Below are positions 53,982 to 64,000 of a stretch of 64,000 nt of DNA, piece after piece (the stretch's first letter is position 1; every line of letters starts with the position of its first letter). A model generated the notes under the pieces. It was not told the DNA's origin and searched no databases. It was given only the letters and a program-made list of their open reading frames with translations. The DNA lies in NCBI GenBank assembly GCA_009617715.1, contig VTFK01000344.1:558001-622000 (forward strand). The letters run 5' to 3'. The stretch comes from Plectrocnemia conspersa (lineage: Eukaryota > Arthropoda > Insecta > Trichoptera > Polycentropodidae). A program made the translations under genes and the position numbers.

Positions 53982-54179
53982 ATGGAGAAAAAGGAGATGG
54001 TGGATGATTGCAATGCACCGGGGAATAGATCAATGTTAGTAAATAAGACATTTTATGTTGAATCTATAAACAGGAAACGTTCAAGTGTGCAACTAATGAA
54101 TAATTTCTATTATTTTTTAAGGAAAAGTATGGAAAATCAATTTGCTGAATTGAGATTTTATATACAATATATAGCTTAG
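53982..54179 (+). CDS. Second small ORF directly downstream, possible dicistronic partner or 3' chance ORF
   Basis: Its ATG lies 6 bases after the TAA of the preceding ORF, in a strong start context (AAAATGG), and is followed by 65 codons (MEKKEMVDDCNAPGNRSMLV, then NKTFYVESINRKRSSVQLMN, ending LRFYIQYIA). Composition is more AT-rich than the upstream ORF, so it may simply be open 3' UTR. Dicistronic small-ORF transcripts are known in insects, but only conservation or transcript data could show it. Not recognised. Confidence 0.25.
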   Translation: MEKKEMVDDCNAPGNRSMLVNKTFYVESINRKRSSVQLMNNFYYFLRKSMENQFAELRFYIQYIA

Positions 54180-54940
54180 GTCTTTCTCTTTATGATACAT
54201 GTAAAATTGACTGCGGATTTTTGCGGTTTTTAACACATTGCATACCTTAAAAATGCATTATTCTTAAAAATGGGACGGGGCTTAGTCGCGAAAGTTAGGA
54301 CCTAAACCTTTTAAACCATTATAACTTTTTAAATAGGTAACGTGTTAACGTCAAATTTAAAATACAGTTTTGTAATGATTGTAATTTTTTAATAATATGG
54401 TTACCGTAATAAAATCAGTAAACGTCAAATTGTGGATCGCGTACTAATAAAATAAAATAAAAATTTGTTTAGAATCACCAAATATACACATATTTAAAAA
54501 AAAACGATACCGAGTATGATAAAATGCTAGTAAAATATTTTTTCTTAATATAAAACAGCAAATTTGTGACATATACAATTTTTTTTTTTTAAGCTACGCG
54601 GCGAAATTTTTTTTACGCTACGCACGGCCGTTCAACACGGAATTCCTTTTCCTCGGGCCTACAATTAAAGAAATACTTTAAATACTTTTTAAAATAAAAT
54701 TGCATGAAAAATAAAAAAAAAGTTATTTTTTTTAGTTTAAAGTAAAAGTTTTTTTTTCTATAATGTATTTTTTAACACTTATAAACTCATATATATGACT
54801 AAGAACACTTATGGAATCAACTAAAGTGGAGAAATAATTTTGGCCGTCCAGATCGGGCAAATACCACACAGTGCAGCGATCGTGAAGAACGCCTACGCCC
54901 ATATTGAAATTGAACCGAGATACTCGTTGTATCTCAGTTT
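54180..54940. other. AT-rich stretch, no gene seen
   Basis: AAGCTACGCGGCGAAATTTT and TTTTACGCTACGCACGG near 54592-54625 are a small imperfect direct repeat. No gene. Confidence 0.4.
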
Positions 54941-54944
54941 GTGA

Positions 54945-55285
54945 AAAACCATATCATTATCTCTCTCACTCTCGTCACTTAACACGCGAGAGAGCGAAAG
55001 GGGAATATAAGTATCTCACCGCTCGCGCTCGAAAATCAGCTCCGCCTTCAATCTCTTGATTTCGATCCGTTCGCCGAAAATTTTCGGAGGCGCTCGAAGC
55101 TGGCCACGTCGACCTAAATTGCCCCCCACTTTACCTCCTGTTCGCGGTAACCTCGGAGAACTTCCGAGAGATTTTAGAGCGGGGAGAACCGAGCTCGACC
55201 GAAGTAACTCCGAATTAACACATTATATTCTCCGTCCTTGGCCAACCATCGCCTACTTTCGGAGAGTGAAGTGCAAGCATTAGAC
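54945..55285 (-). repeat. Repeat D, copy 2 (inverted partner of 40.85-41.17 kb)
   Basis: ACCATATCATTATCTCTCTC, ACTCTCGTCACTTAACACGC, GAGAGAGCGAAAGGGGAATA, GCTCGCGCTCGAAAATCAGC, CGCTCGAAGCTGGCCACGTC, CTTCCGAGAGATTTTAGAGC, CGAGCTCGACCGAAGTAACT, TATTCTCCGTCCTTGGCCAA run as the reverse complement of copy 1. The plus frame at 55056-55283 has no counterpart in the partner copy. Confidence 0.85.
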
Positions 55286-55289
55286 TGAA

Positions 55290-56975
55290 GCCGTCGCCAG
55301 GTCAGATACACGTCATACAATTATATACATTGCATCGGAGAGGCCGCTGGCTACGCCGCCGCACAAAATAAATAAAATATAATATCACAGTAGCAAGTTG
55401 TCAACTCTTAAAATACGACTGTATTAGTTTAGTGTGCGTGTTTTTTGGATAAAAAGTGGAAACTGTGGCGTACGCTGTCCAAAGGCATGTATGTCATGCC
55501 AAATATATTTTCTGAAGCCATTTTAAATAATTTGTTGATAAACTTACCAGTATTTTATTGCACTAGTTACTCAGAGATACTTGTATCAATATATTACGGT
55601 AAAAAAATCTTGATTTATTGTTTTTTATTTAACTTATAATTAATTGTGCATAAAGTTGTATTTATTATTAAAACTATATTTTTAAATTCTTCATAATTTT
55701 ACGAATATATTCGAACAGTTAAAAATAACGCATATTTGGAAACTCTACTTACAAGTCAACTAAAATGAAATATTATTGAGAATGTAGTTTTAGCAAAAAA
55801 TAAATAAAGATAACACATTATTTTTCCAGTTAAAAATGCATTTCTCGGTAAATCTAAAATATTTTAAAACAGACAGATCCCGGGGTAAAATGATATAATC
55901 TTAAACTATTGAAACGTGTACTTATCTTAGTAGCCGATGTATATATGATGATCATAGTAGTCGAAATTGTATCGTTTTGTAGTGATCCATTTCAAAACCT
56001 ATGTCTATATATATATATAGTATATACTACGTATGCATAAGAGTATGGCGGTTTAATGTTTATTTCCACAGCAGAGTTTAATTTTATCTCCTTAACTAAA
56101 AAGTAGTTTTTTAAACTCTTGTACGATGAGATTTGGCGTCATGAAATAGAAAAGTTTATTGCATCTGTAATTTATTGACTGACGTTATTTTAAGCTCGCA
56201 ACGACATTTCCATTATGTGTTAAAGTTTAAAAATATCTATTTAAATGTCAATCGAATCTAATACAGGCTCAGCAGGTAGTTAAATACTATAAAAAAACAA
56301 CTAACATCTAGTGTCTCCCAGACTTACATGTTTTTCGCTATCGTAATAATTTGATTTAGTATTTGTATTTATTGTTCGTAGGTACATCTACATATTACGA
56401 AAATCATCCCTTATGTGTTTACTTAAATAATTAAGCGGGAGAATAGTGTCAACGAAGGTTATTGGCATTAATGTATCATTTATATTTTCTAATGAACCAC
56501 AAATGCTTCAACATGGTAAAAAAAATGTGTTTTTAATAATGTAAGTTGAAAGCAACTATTTTTTATGTACAAAATTAATTGTAGTATTATATTTGTATAA
56601 TGTAAAAAATAGAGCTTTGTATCGAATAAATTATATGAAACAACACACACTGCTAAATGATAATAATCTAGAAAAATAGTTACTCACAATACAACCCTTT
56701 GAGACCAAATTTTCGCACTTTTCATATAAAATAACATAAAAATGAATTGCGTGCAATAATCGTACTAAAATGTACATAATGAAATGAGGACGTAGATTAG
56801 CCTATATATATGTATGATAAATTTGAAAAGGAGTGTTTTAATGACATATACATTTAATAATTGATTACGAAATGAGACTTTTGTGAACTAATTCCTATAT
56901 TACAGTGAGAAAACGTTTAGAAAATACAGAAATGAAAATTAAATACACTTTCTGATTTTTACACACAAGAAAAAT
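55290..56975. other. Mostly AT-rich, no gene seen
   Basis: 55290-55360 is GC-balanced (TCGGAGAGGCCGCTGGCTAC). The rest is AT-rich. The plus frame at 55445-55639 starts at TTG and ends hydrophobic and AT-biased. A Family C-like scrap (CAGGCTCAGCAGGTAGTTAA) lies near 56265. Confidence 0.4.
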
Positions 56976-57740
56976 ATTAATGTCAAGTTTCGCTCGGCGT
57001 TCGACATGCACTCGCTCTTATCGAATCGCCTAGGAATAATTTGCATTTATTGACCGTTCGCTCTACATTTTAGCATCAAGTCGCGATTTTACTTCGCAAT
57101 AATTAATTTAACTCCCTCAATAGTCAATTAGAAAATGGAGGGTTCGAATCAAATCGCACAATGGCGCTCATTAAGGTGTTGCAGTAGCGGCATATATTAT
57201 AGGTACACTAGGTAACGACTTCACGGAACGTCTGATCAATGGAAACGAAATTATGGTCAACGAACCCTAGGGGCACCGGTGGCAGTTCCACGCGCCGCCA
57301 TTGCATGGCGGAAAAAGGGAAAACCCTAATGGACGCGAATTAAAATTGTACCACCGCTTATCCGCGCCGGCGATCGGGCACAGATCCCGAGCGCTAGATA
57401 ATATCCACGAAAGTCGAATTAAATTTATGAAATAGAAAAAAAAATGTAAAGTAGGAATAGATTCCGAGGTCGGTTTATTATTAACCTCACGGTCGGTGTG
57501 GTGTTGCTACCGGGAAATGGTGAAAACATTCTCATTTGACGTACTTTTATTTATGCGCAGAGGTCACACTAATCAATTGTTTATCGTGTCTTAGTAATCT
57601 GCCAATAAGTTTGTTTCGACTTTCTCGCTTAGTGGTACAAATTGTTCGAAGCACTTGCAAAACTAACTATTCCACCAACTAGGTGCAGAGTTGGTTCGCC
57701 TTGAGATTTATCGCTTGCGAGAAACGTCTCTTTAAAAACG
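56976..57740. promoter_or_regulatory. GC-balanced block 15, enhancer-like
   Basis: It has no ORF above 60 codons on either strand although its composition would allow one. It contains TAAT-core words (ATAATTAATTTAACTCC, GTCAATTAGAAAATGG), GGTGTTGCAGTAGCGGC and a GCCGCCATTGCATGGCGG palindrome near 57294-57311. ORF-free balanced DNA with homeodomain-like sites fits a conserved non-coding element better than an exon. Function not shown. Confidence 0.35.
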
Positions 57741-59448
57741 AATAAAAGTAAATTTAAAAGAACTTTACATTGTAAAATATACTAGTAATAAAGTACCTAA
57801 ACTGAAGGCAATTTATTTACGATTATTTACCTTCACTGTAATTATCCCCAAAACTGTAAATTTATTGATAGATATTTAATTAATTTCCATACGTTTTTAT
57901 GTTAATGTACATACAAGATATCACAAAAAAATTACTTCAGGAAATTACAGAAATTTGCTAATGAATCAATAAAACTATGATACAGTGGCAAACAATCTGC
58001 CAATTTTTTGTAGTCTAGAAAAATTAGGAAAAACTACAAAGACACCATATATATATTCATAAGATAAACGTTATTTAAAAAATAGATAATTTAACAATTA
58101 AGCTATCTACAGTTTACCAAAAAATAAATAAAAAAAACTTTAAATTATTGTTAGAAACCACTATGACTACCCGACATGAATTAAATAATTTACTCATATT
58201 ATAAGCATATATAATTTTTTAGATCGATTTTAAGATTAAAATAAACATGATACTGAGAAATTATTCGGCGAAGATGAAAATCCTAAAGATAATCTAGTTA
58301 ACATGGTCTGTAGTCACGAAATCGAAAGCTATCAGATTTATTTACTGCTAAGAATGCGAGCGAATTTATTCAATAAGCTAGAAAATTAGAAAATATGGTG
58401 ATAAATATAGATTCCAATGTTGAAAGAGCTTTCAAAATATAACGAGAAATAAAAAATAATAATATGCAATATGCAGAAAAATAATAAAAACTTTAGTTAA
58501 ACAGCAGTAAGTAGTTTTCTTCTCGAATTGAATCAGATATTTTTAATTTGTCTAATAATAATGATACTGATTGAGTTGAACAACCGTGAAGAAAAATTGA
58601 TTATTCCAAATAAAATAATTTCGTTTCTTTAATATATTTTATACGTATATATTATATATACGTTGGCGACTGGATAATAAATTAACTACCATATAATAAA
58701 TTAAATACAGTTCAAAATAAAATAATGGTATGTCATTAGAATATAGCAACAAGAATCAAAAAACACATTATTATTCTAATAATTTAATTTAAATAATAAA
58801 AAGATATTAAGTAAATAATATATTTTAAGCAAAAACAATTTTTCACTTGCTGTGCTGATATACGATTATGTACTCGTTTTACACGACATTTTGGAACCTA
58901 TCTACCTCGCAAATTGATGGAAGGTGTACTACACTTATGGTAATAAAAAATATTTTGTAAGTTTAATAAATTAATTGCTATATTCTATATTGTAATAGTT
59001 TGTAATTTGTTTACGCATTTTTATAATGTATGTGATTCTGGCATAGAGAAGGGGGTTTCAAAATCAAAGCTTCTCATCGGCAAGCTATTTTTTATTGTCC
59101 TGGCAAGTAGTTACTATAAATTATTAATACAGGTTAAAATCAACATATGTCACTATGCATAACCAAGATCGATTGTATTTTAATTAGTCATACGTGAGAT
59201 TAGGAAAATCTAATAAAAACTAATCTGTGATCTGTGATGGTCGATTAGAATTGTAATTATATAATAAACACTTCTGATCTCCCACACAATTTAAATTAAA
59301 AAAATACTAGTGTCTATATAAAAAAAATATTACGTAAAATGCAGGTCCTATACTATATTTGCGTTAACACAGTCATTTCGAGAGCTATCCATTTAATCAT
59401 TATTCATACTTGAGAAAGAGATTCAAAGTTTGAGTTTACGTTAATTAT
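57741..59448. other. Long AT-rich stretch, no gene seen
   Basis: A short phrase near 58405-58440 (INIDSNVERAFK) faintly recalls the hAT dimerisation domain but is too short to call. Nothing else. Confidence 0.4.
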
Positions 59449-59514
59449 TCATTAAAATTTAAATGTTATAGAAAAATATTATTTTTCTATAACATTTATA
59501 TATTTTAATGAATA
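59449..59514. repeat. ~31-bp-arm hairpin
   Basis: ATTCATTAAAATTTAAATG and TTATAGAAAAAT on the left are mirrored by ATTTTTCTATAACATTTATA and TATTTTAATGAAT on the right with about two mismatches and a loop of a few bases. The inner 16 bases per arm are exact. It could be a tiny foldback repeat or a structured transcript. Confidence 0.75.
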
Positions 59515-60420
59515 CATAAAAATAATAATATCTAAAATTAGAAACTCCAATACGAATATTCGAATACTGTTTTTCTGAACAACTATTTGTTATTCGAATA
59601 TTTGTAAGGTATTTATTCATATTTGTAGTGGAAATTTTTACTTTCTCTAAAACTATAAATAATATTTGAATAATATAAGTCTTGGGGAAGTACAACAACT
59701 TTTAACCGCTGAATTATCTACAAACTAATTTTTTTGCGAAATTTTAAATCTTTATGTTATTTATAACTGACAAACAAAATAATAAAGACAAAAAAATCTC
59801 TGTAATTGCCGAAATTCCAGAAATTACTAATATTTCCGAGTTAATCGTGTGCTGCTGTGGAATTTCTTAACGGCTGGTATTGATTTTTTTTATTTTTTCA
59901 AGTCAATACAAATAGTATTTAATTTTAAGTCTGTTTAAAATAATATATTTTGGTGACTCGTCAATGGCTGTCTTCATCCAGTTCCTTAATACGCTGGCAT
60001 TACAAATTGATCTATTTAATGTCAGCTACGAAGAGCTGGTCCGATTCGTATTTTGCTTAACCTGTTAAGTCACTATGATTTTAATTTAATTTAAATAATT
60101 AAATAGCATATTACGTTAAATGTGAATACTTATATAGTTAATGTGTGAAAGAATATGTTTTGTAACGTGTTGGTAACGTTGAACGTCTGATAATGTAAAC
60201 GAATGCCTCATATGTAAAATACGGATAGGCTGCTATAAAATATGTATTATCCGTATAAAATACGGACGTATAATGAAAATTCAACGACTGACACACTTAT
60301 ATAAAAATAGCAGTTTATTTTTCTTCGGCCCAATTTCGATACCACAATAAATTTAATCAATCGTTAATTACAATTTAAAAATGCATAGTACCAACGAATG
60401 CGACGAATGAAAACACACTA
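59515..60420. other. AT-rich stretch, no gene seen
   Basis: Contains AAATACGGATAGGCTGCTATAAAATATGTATTATCCGTAT near 60218-60258, an imperfect inverted repeat. No ORF. Confidence 0.4.
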
Positions 60421-60464
60421 ACTCCCGGCGAAGCCAACCCTCCACGGCATTATTTATTCATTCA

Positions 60465-60857
60465 ATGATAGTAAATTACAGGGGAGAAACCGACGGGTGG
60501 TTATGGAAGAAAACATGTTGGGATTTTCCGATTCATCATAATACCATCTGCGTGACTGTATTTTTTCCATTGTTGTACGCGATGCATGCATGCAATTTTG
60601 ATACGGCGAAAGCGCAAGAATTGCCGACGCCAAACTCTATTTTCGCTCTGTCGTATAGAGTACGAATAAAAATTTTCCCAGCGGATTTCCCGCTCCTGGC
60701 GTTATTCCCCTCGCGTCGTCGAGACGTGACAATCGCAGATAAAATCGAAATTAATTTTTCTTGGGATGTAACTATATATTATATAAATATTCATATATGT
60801 ATTATATATAAGCTACATAAATATTCAGTAAGAAATGAACTTCAAAGTACCGTCTAA
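60465..60857 (+). CDS. Weak ORF candidate, 130 codons, unknown
   Basis: ATG-led frame beginning MIVNYRGETDGWLWKKTCWD, with SYRVRIKIFPADFPLLALFP in the middle. Composition is balanced until about 60740 and the tail is Ile/Tyr-rich. Its length is above what AT-rich DNA gives by chance, but balanced-GC blocks in this window often hold such frames. No motif, signal peptide or membrane segment is convincing. The block may equally be regulatory. Confidence 0.2.
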   Translation: MIVNYRGETDGWLWKKTCWDFPIHHNTICVTVFFPLLYAMHACNFDTAKAQELPTPNSIFALSYRVRIKIFPADFPLLALFPSRRRDVTIADKIEINFSWDVTIYYINIHICIIYKLHKYSVRNELQSTV

Positions 60858-60859
60858 AA

Positions 60860-61915
60860 AGTTCTAACGTGTAAACTGATTAATGAAACCGGCGAATTAA
60901 ATGCATAAGTGACGCACACATAGCCATAACAGTCGTTATGCATAAACACAGTTGAATATCATAATGTTTATGAATCGTGAGCGATTCGACCGACAAGATG
61001 AGATTTATGTACACGTGATATATTTGCATCTCATCATCCGGCGAGATGACACGGCCGAGCATTATAGCGAACGACGGTAACCTTTTCATCTACAAATTGC
61101 CCGCATATATTATGTTTAAGTGAAGTCGTTACACAACGGTGTAGTGGAGATATGCAAAAAAAAAAATATATAAATTCATCTAAATATTAAATAAAGTTAA
61201 ATATTTCTATGGGGAAAATTCGAACGTCGGTTTTATATAAATACTGAAAAGCCAATATACAACAAACACGACTGCGGCTGTCCGCAATTTGCCATCAAAC
61301 ACAAAAAGCACTCGGTTCGGAATTTGTTGGAAAAGTTTTAATTTTACGTAGTGTGCGATATTTATTTTTATAATATATTTCAATGTGTATATAATATGCA
61401 AATAACCATTTATAAAGTTACATCCGATAAAATCGATTGATAGTAATGATGATCTACAAATCCTTGGATTTAATGTGTCATATGCAATTAATCATTATTT
61501 ATTGTTTTTATGAAGGTAAGCTTACATTGTATTGTTATTATACGTAAAAGGGCTGATACAAATAATGATAAGTAATTTTAAATGTTGATTTTATTTAAAA
61601 AATCATACTGCTTTAGTAAATATAAAGTATAAAAGTTAACTAGTAGAATCAATGAAATTAAATTGTCACACTCGAGGACCCGAAATAAAAATGGAATTAC
61701 AACACAATTAAATATGTATTTAGATTAACCATAATAAATATAATCAGGTATTTTTTTGTCTTAACTAATTTAAAAAAAAAAGTTTGCAACAAATTTTCCT
61801 TACTATTATATATAATATAAAAATTGAAAATACACGTGTATATCTGTCCTTTCAAACGATTAACAGTAGCGTCGTGACATTTGCACATGTCATTCTAGCT
61901 GCTATTTCTAAATCA
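60860..61915. other. No gene seen
   Basis: Short minus frames at 60880-61089, 61207-61401 and 61697-61888 are not recognisable. 60880-61085 is moderately GC-balanced. Confidence 0.35.
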
Positions 61916-61919
61916 AATG

Positions 61920-62105
61920 TGCTATTTTAAACTTTTTGAAAGTTAATAGTTGAGCTGAACAGCGACATGCTGACGACTGATTACGTGCTACTGCAATACG
62001 TGAAGACAAGAGAATAAAATTATTGTATATAGTTAAGTATTGATATAAATTTGTATAAATAATGGGTTTGAATCTATCCTGGCAAAACCTATCAAGTAAT
62101 ATATA
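61920..62105 (-). repeat. Repeat E, copy 2 (inverted)
   Basis: Reverse complement matches 36405-36595, best over GTTGAGCTGAACAGCGACAT, then GCTACTGCAATACGTGAAGA and ATGGGTTTGAATCTATCCTG. Confidence 0.6.
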
Positions 62106-62515
62106 AATTGGTATAAATTAATCAAATTACTTATTTATTTATCACACATAGAAAATACAATTTATTCGTAATAAATAATTGTATTTAAAAAAGTATTTAT
62201 TCAACCAAAAATATATATGAACTGCTTGAAAATAGTTATATTTTTTATAAACTGAAAGTGTTAAAAATATATAAAATCTACTATGACGCGTGAGAATAAT
62301 ATTGTTATATTTTATAAAATAGTATTTTGTAGTTAATTATGAAACAGTGGTGAGAGTTATTAGTGTTAATTAAAGAACTTGGATCATATCATTTTTTTTC
62401 TCTTAGCTTAACTTATTCTCGTGGATGAATATTGATGTGATTGATTGATAATGTCATTCCACTACATATAATACATATAAGTACATATATATTATTTATT
62501 ACACAATAATTATTT
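62106..62515. other. AT-rich stretch, no gene seen
   Basis: No feature supported. Confidence 0.4.
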
Positions 62516-62516
62516 A

Positions 62517-62592
62517 AGTAATTCTTTTTATTCCTCATTTGAAGAATAAAAAGAATTACTTGTGACGATATTTATTTATTCCTCATTTGAAG
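62517..62592. repeat. 17-bp perfect inverted repeat with overlapping tandem duplication
   Basis: AGTAATTCTTTTTATTC (62517-62533) and GAATAAAAAGAATTACT (62544-62560) are exact complements around CTCATTTGAA. The segment TTTATTCCTCATTTGAAG recurs about 47 bases on, at 62575-62592, so the hairpin loop and one arm end were duplicated. Confidence 0.8.
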
Positions 62593-62799
62593 CAAACCCA
62601 ATGCGTCAAAAGTTAAAAGTACAAATACATCATAATACATACAAATATAAACAAGACAAAAAACAGACACAAATCACCTCAACAGGTGACATTGACTGTG
62701 AAATTAAATGTCAATATTTCTATGGACAGAATTGAGCAGATGAATAGCCTTGGCTAGAGAAGATATGACATTGACTGTGAGATTATATGCTGGTGAAAC

Positions 62800-63120
62800 A
62801 CAATTTGACAGTTTCGAAACGCTGTTCAAACCCAAACCTAACCTAAACGAATTTTCCAAACCCAAATCTAAAACTAACTATAGTTTTGAACTTCATTAGG
62901 TTAGGTTTGAGTTTGGTTTAATTTATTTTAAATGTTGTAGTATTTTGTCGAATGATGGCACAATTCTGTGAATTTCTGGTCATGTGAAAATACGCGTACC
63001 ATATTAATCGTTTGTATATACTGATCAGTGAAATTGTTTGATACATTTTAACTGGTCAAGTTAGTAAAATTATATTTATACTAGTGAAAATAAATCTTTA
63101 CTGGTAAGTATTTTTCATGA
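62800..63120 (+). repeat. Family B-like repeat, diverged
   Basis: Contains TTAGGTTTGAGTTTGG and ATTTATACTAGTGAAAATAA, TTTACTGGTAAG, recalling Family B. An inverted CCAAACCTAACC-type pair near 62835-62925 (CAAACCTAACCTAA and TTAGGTTAGGTTTG) flanks part of it. Confidence 0.45.
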
Positions 63121-63229
63121 TAAAATTCAGTCATTGGTGATTGTATGTTTTTAAGCCAAGCGATTAATGATATCTTGACACCTTTTAGCAGAATGAACAC
63201 TGTCAGTTTCTGTATAAACTAAGAGAGGT

Positions 63230-64000
63230 TTCTTATCTTTTCGTTCGCCTGATTTGGCACTCTCCGGTTTCGTATCGTGAAACTACCTATGTATGTATGC
63301 TAAAACTAAAATAAAAATGTTTGGAACGCAGAATTTGCAAACATTAATTTGATGGTTCTCAAATAGTCACACATACATATACACGAGTATGTTTTAATAA
63401 ATTGTCGAACCGCACAGTTCGACTCCCCACAAAACTGCCGAACTGGGTCACATTATCGAGCATCAGCTCTTCTGACCTTCCGGAGCAGATGTTCACGGGG
63501 CAACTTTATTTTTTCCATTCGGAAAAGACAGAAATTGCGACAGCCAGAAGCGCACGCGTTTCGGCAGCTGCGTTGCTCCCCGAGTAGGTACAATGAGCGA
63601 TTCGACGGACAATGAACGACGGCGGAAACGAGAGAAAGGAAAGCGATAGTTTTCGACGAGAGCCGATGAGGTAACCGAATAAATTTCGTTATTTGACAAA
63701 AAGCGATTTCGAGCAAGAGCTCTAGTTGCCACGACGCCCATTAATTGTCGAGTTTCCCGGTGAAATTTCTCTTTCGGTTCTTCCTCGAGCGAGAGCGATT
63801 GCACCGACACCAACACGGTCGATGCCTTCGCGAAAGAATATTTTTAAAGCTAAGCTGCGATAGGTCATTAAAAATCTTTTCAGATTTTCAATTCGCAAAA
63901 AGAAATTTGCCGAGCGGGACACGCGCCGATAAACACTGAGATTTTCGCGATCTCCGACAGACAAACTTTGTATAAAGTCGGTCCTCGATTCATACGAATT
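63230..64000. other. GC-rich island 16 at the window edge
   Basis: Overlapping frames on both strands (63402-63964), none ATG-led with a recognisable product. A possible Tigger-like terminus (AAGTCGGTCCTCGATTCATA) starts near 63976 and is cut by the window end. Promoter or exon of a gene lying to the right is possible. Confidence 0.3.

Noticed and set aside
57136..57165. Second B-box-like GGGTTCGAATC
   Set aside because: No upstream A-box or stem pairing. Probably coincidence.
58400..58445. INIDSNVERAFK phrase like a hAT dimerisation domain
   Set aside because: Twelve residues in AT-rich DNA with stops on both sides. Too short to separate from chance.

Overview
The window reads as nuclear DNA of an arthropod, most likely an insect. 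It is AT-rich, splice-like signals are scattered, there is no dense ORF packing, and the recognisable relics are typical insect transposons: Tc1, mariner, pogo/Tigger-like, hAT and Jockey-type LINE. I cannot place the order. A hymenopteran is a guess from the overall texture (AT-rich DNA with CpG-containing GC islands rich in GAGA and CGAGAG runs). No conserved, confidently nameable host gene was found. The window is best described as an intergenic or giant-intron region.

Two kinds of DNA alternate. Long AT-rich stretches hold transposon relics and dispersed repeats. Blocks of about 0.4-1.6 kb with clearly higher GC and CpG lie near 2.0-3.3, 4.8-5.7, 7.6-8.7, 10.4-11.0, 12.3-13.5, 15.2-16.9, 18.0-18.6, 19.2-19.9, 21.1-21.6, 25.3-26.1, 30.3-30.95, 38.2-39.1, 42.65-43.1, 47.3-47.9, 50.2-50.9, 52.6-53.2, 56.9-57.7, 60.4-60.75 and 63.2-64.0 kb. 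Most ORFs in these blocks overlap on both strands or lack an ATG, so the blocks are more likely promoters, enhancers, 5' UTRs or conserved non-coding DNA than coding exons. The best coding candidates are a 118-codon ATG ORF at 53619-53975 with a second ATG ORF 6 bases after its stop, a GC3-biased ORF at 50364-50798 next to a short exon-like block with good splice sites at 50815-50852, and two exon-like blocks at 18035-18205 and 18421-18474.

Transposons, in order: a foldback element (7-158); a pogo/Tigger-type transposase scrap (1372-1563); a hAT transposase tail (about 4310-4475); Tigger-like copy 1 (6159-7159); a LINE reverse transcriptase scrap (7332-7420, minus); a Tc1 N-terminal scrap (about 11965-12105); a decayed pogo/Tigger-like element (16930-17605); a Tc1 C-terminal scrap (28440-28735); Tigger-like copy 2 (31723-32821); a Jockey-type RT remnant (33265-34030, minus); a TA-flanked MITE (45874-46167); a Tc1 transposase scrap (about 46700-47215); a short hAT MITE with a perfect 8-bp target duplication (51295-51528); and an internally deleted mariner (51549-52083).

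Several unnamed repeat families recur. Family A has a core around TCAAAAGCAATAAAATCG in at least eight places, in places as tandem or head-to-head units. Family B is rich in ACTAGTGAAAATATA-like motifs and follows A twice. Family C has four or five copies around GGATCAATGACTTAA. Family D is an inverted pair 14 kb apart. Smaller pairs E to H also occur. The two Tigger-like copies share the same internal deletion, so an already deleted copy was itself mobilised. Coordinates of relics and repeats are good to about 10-30 bases unless a terminal repeat fixes them.
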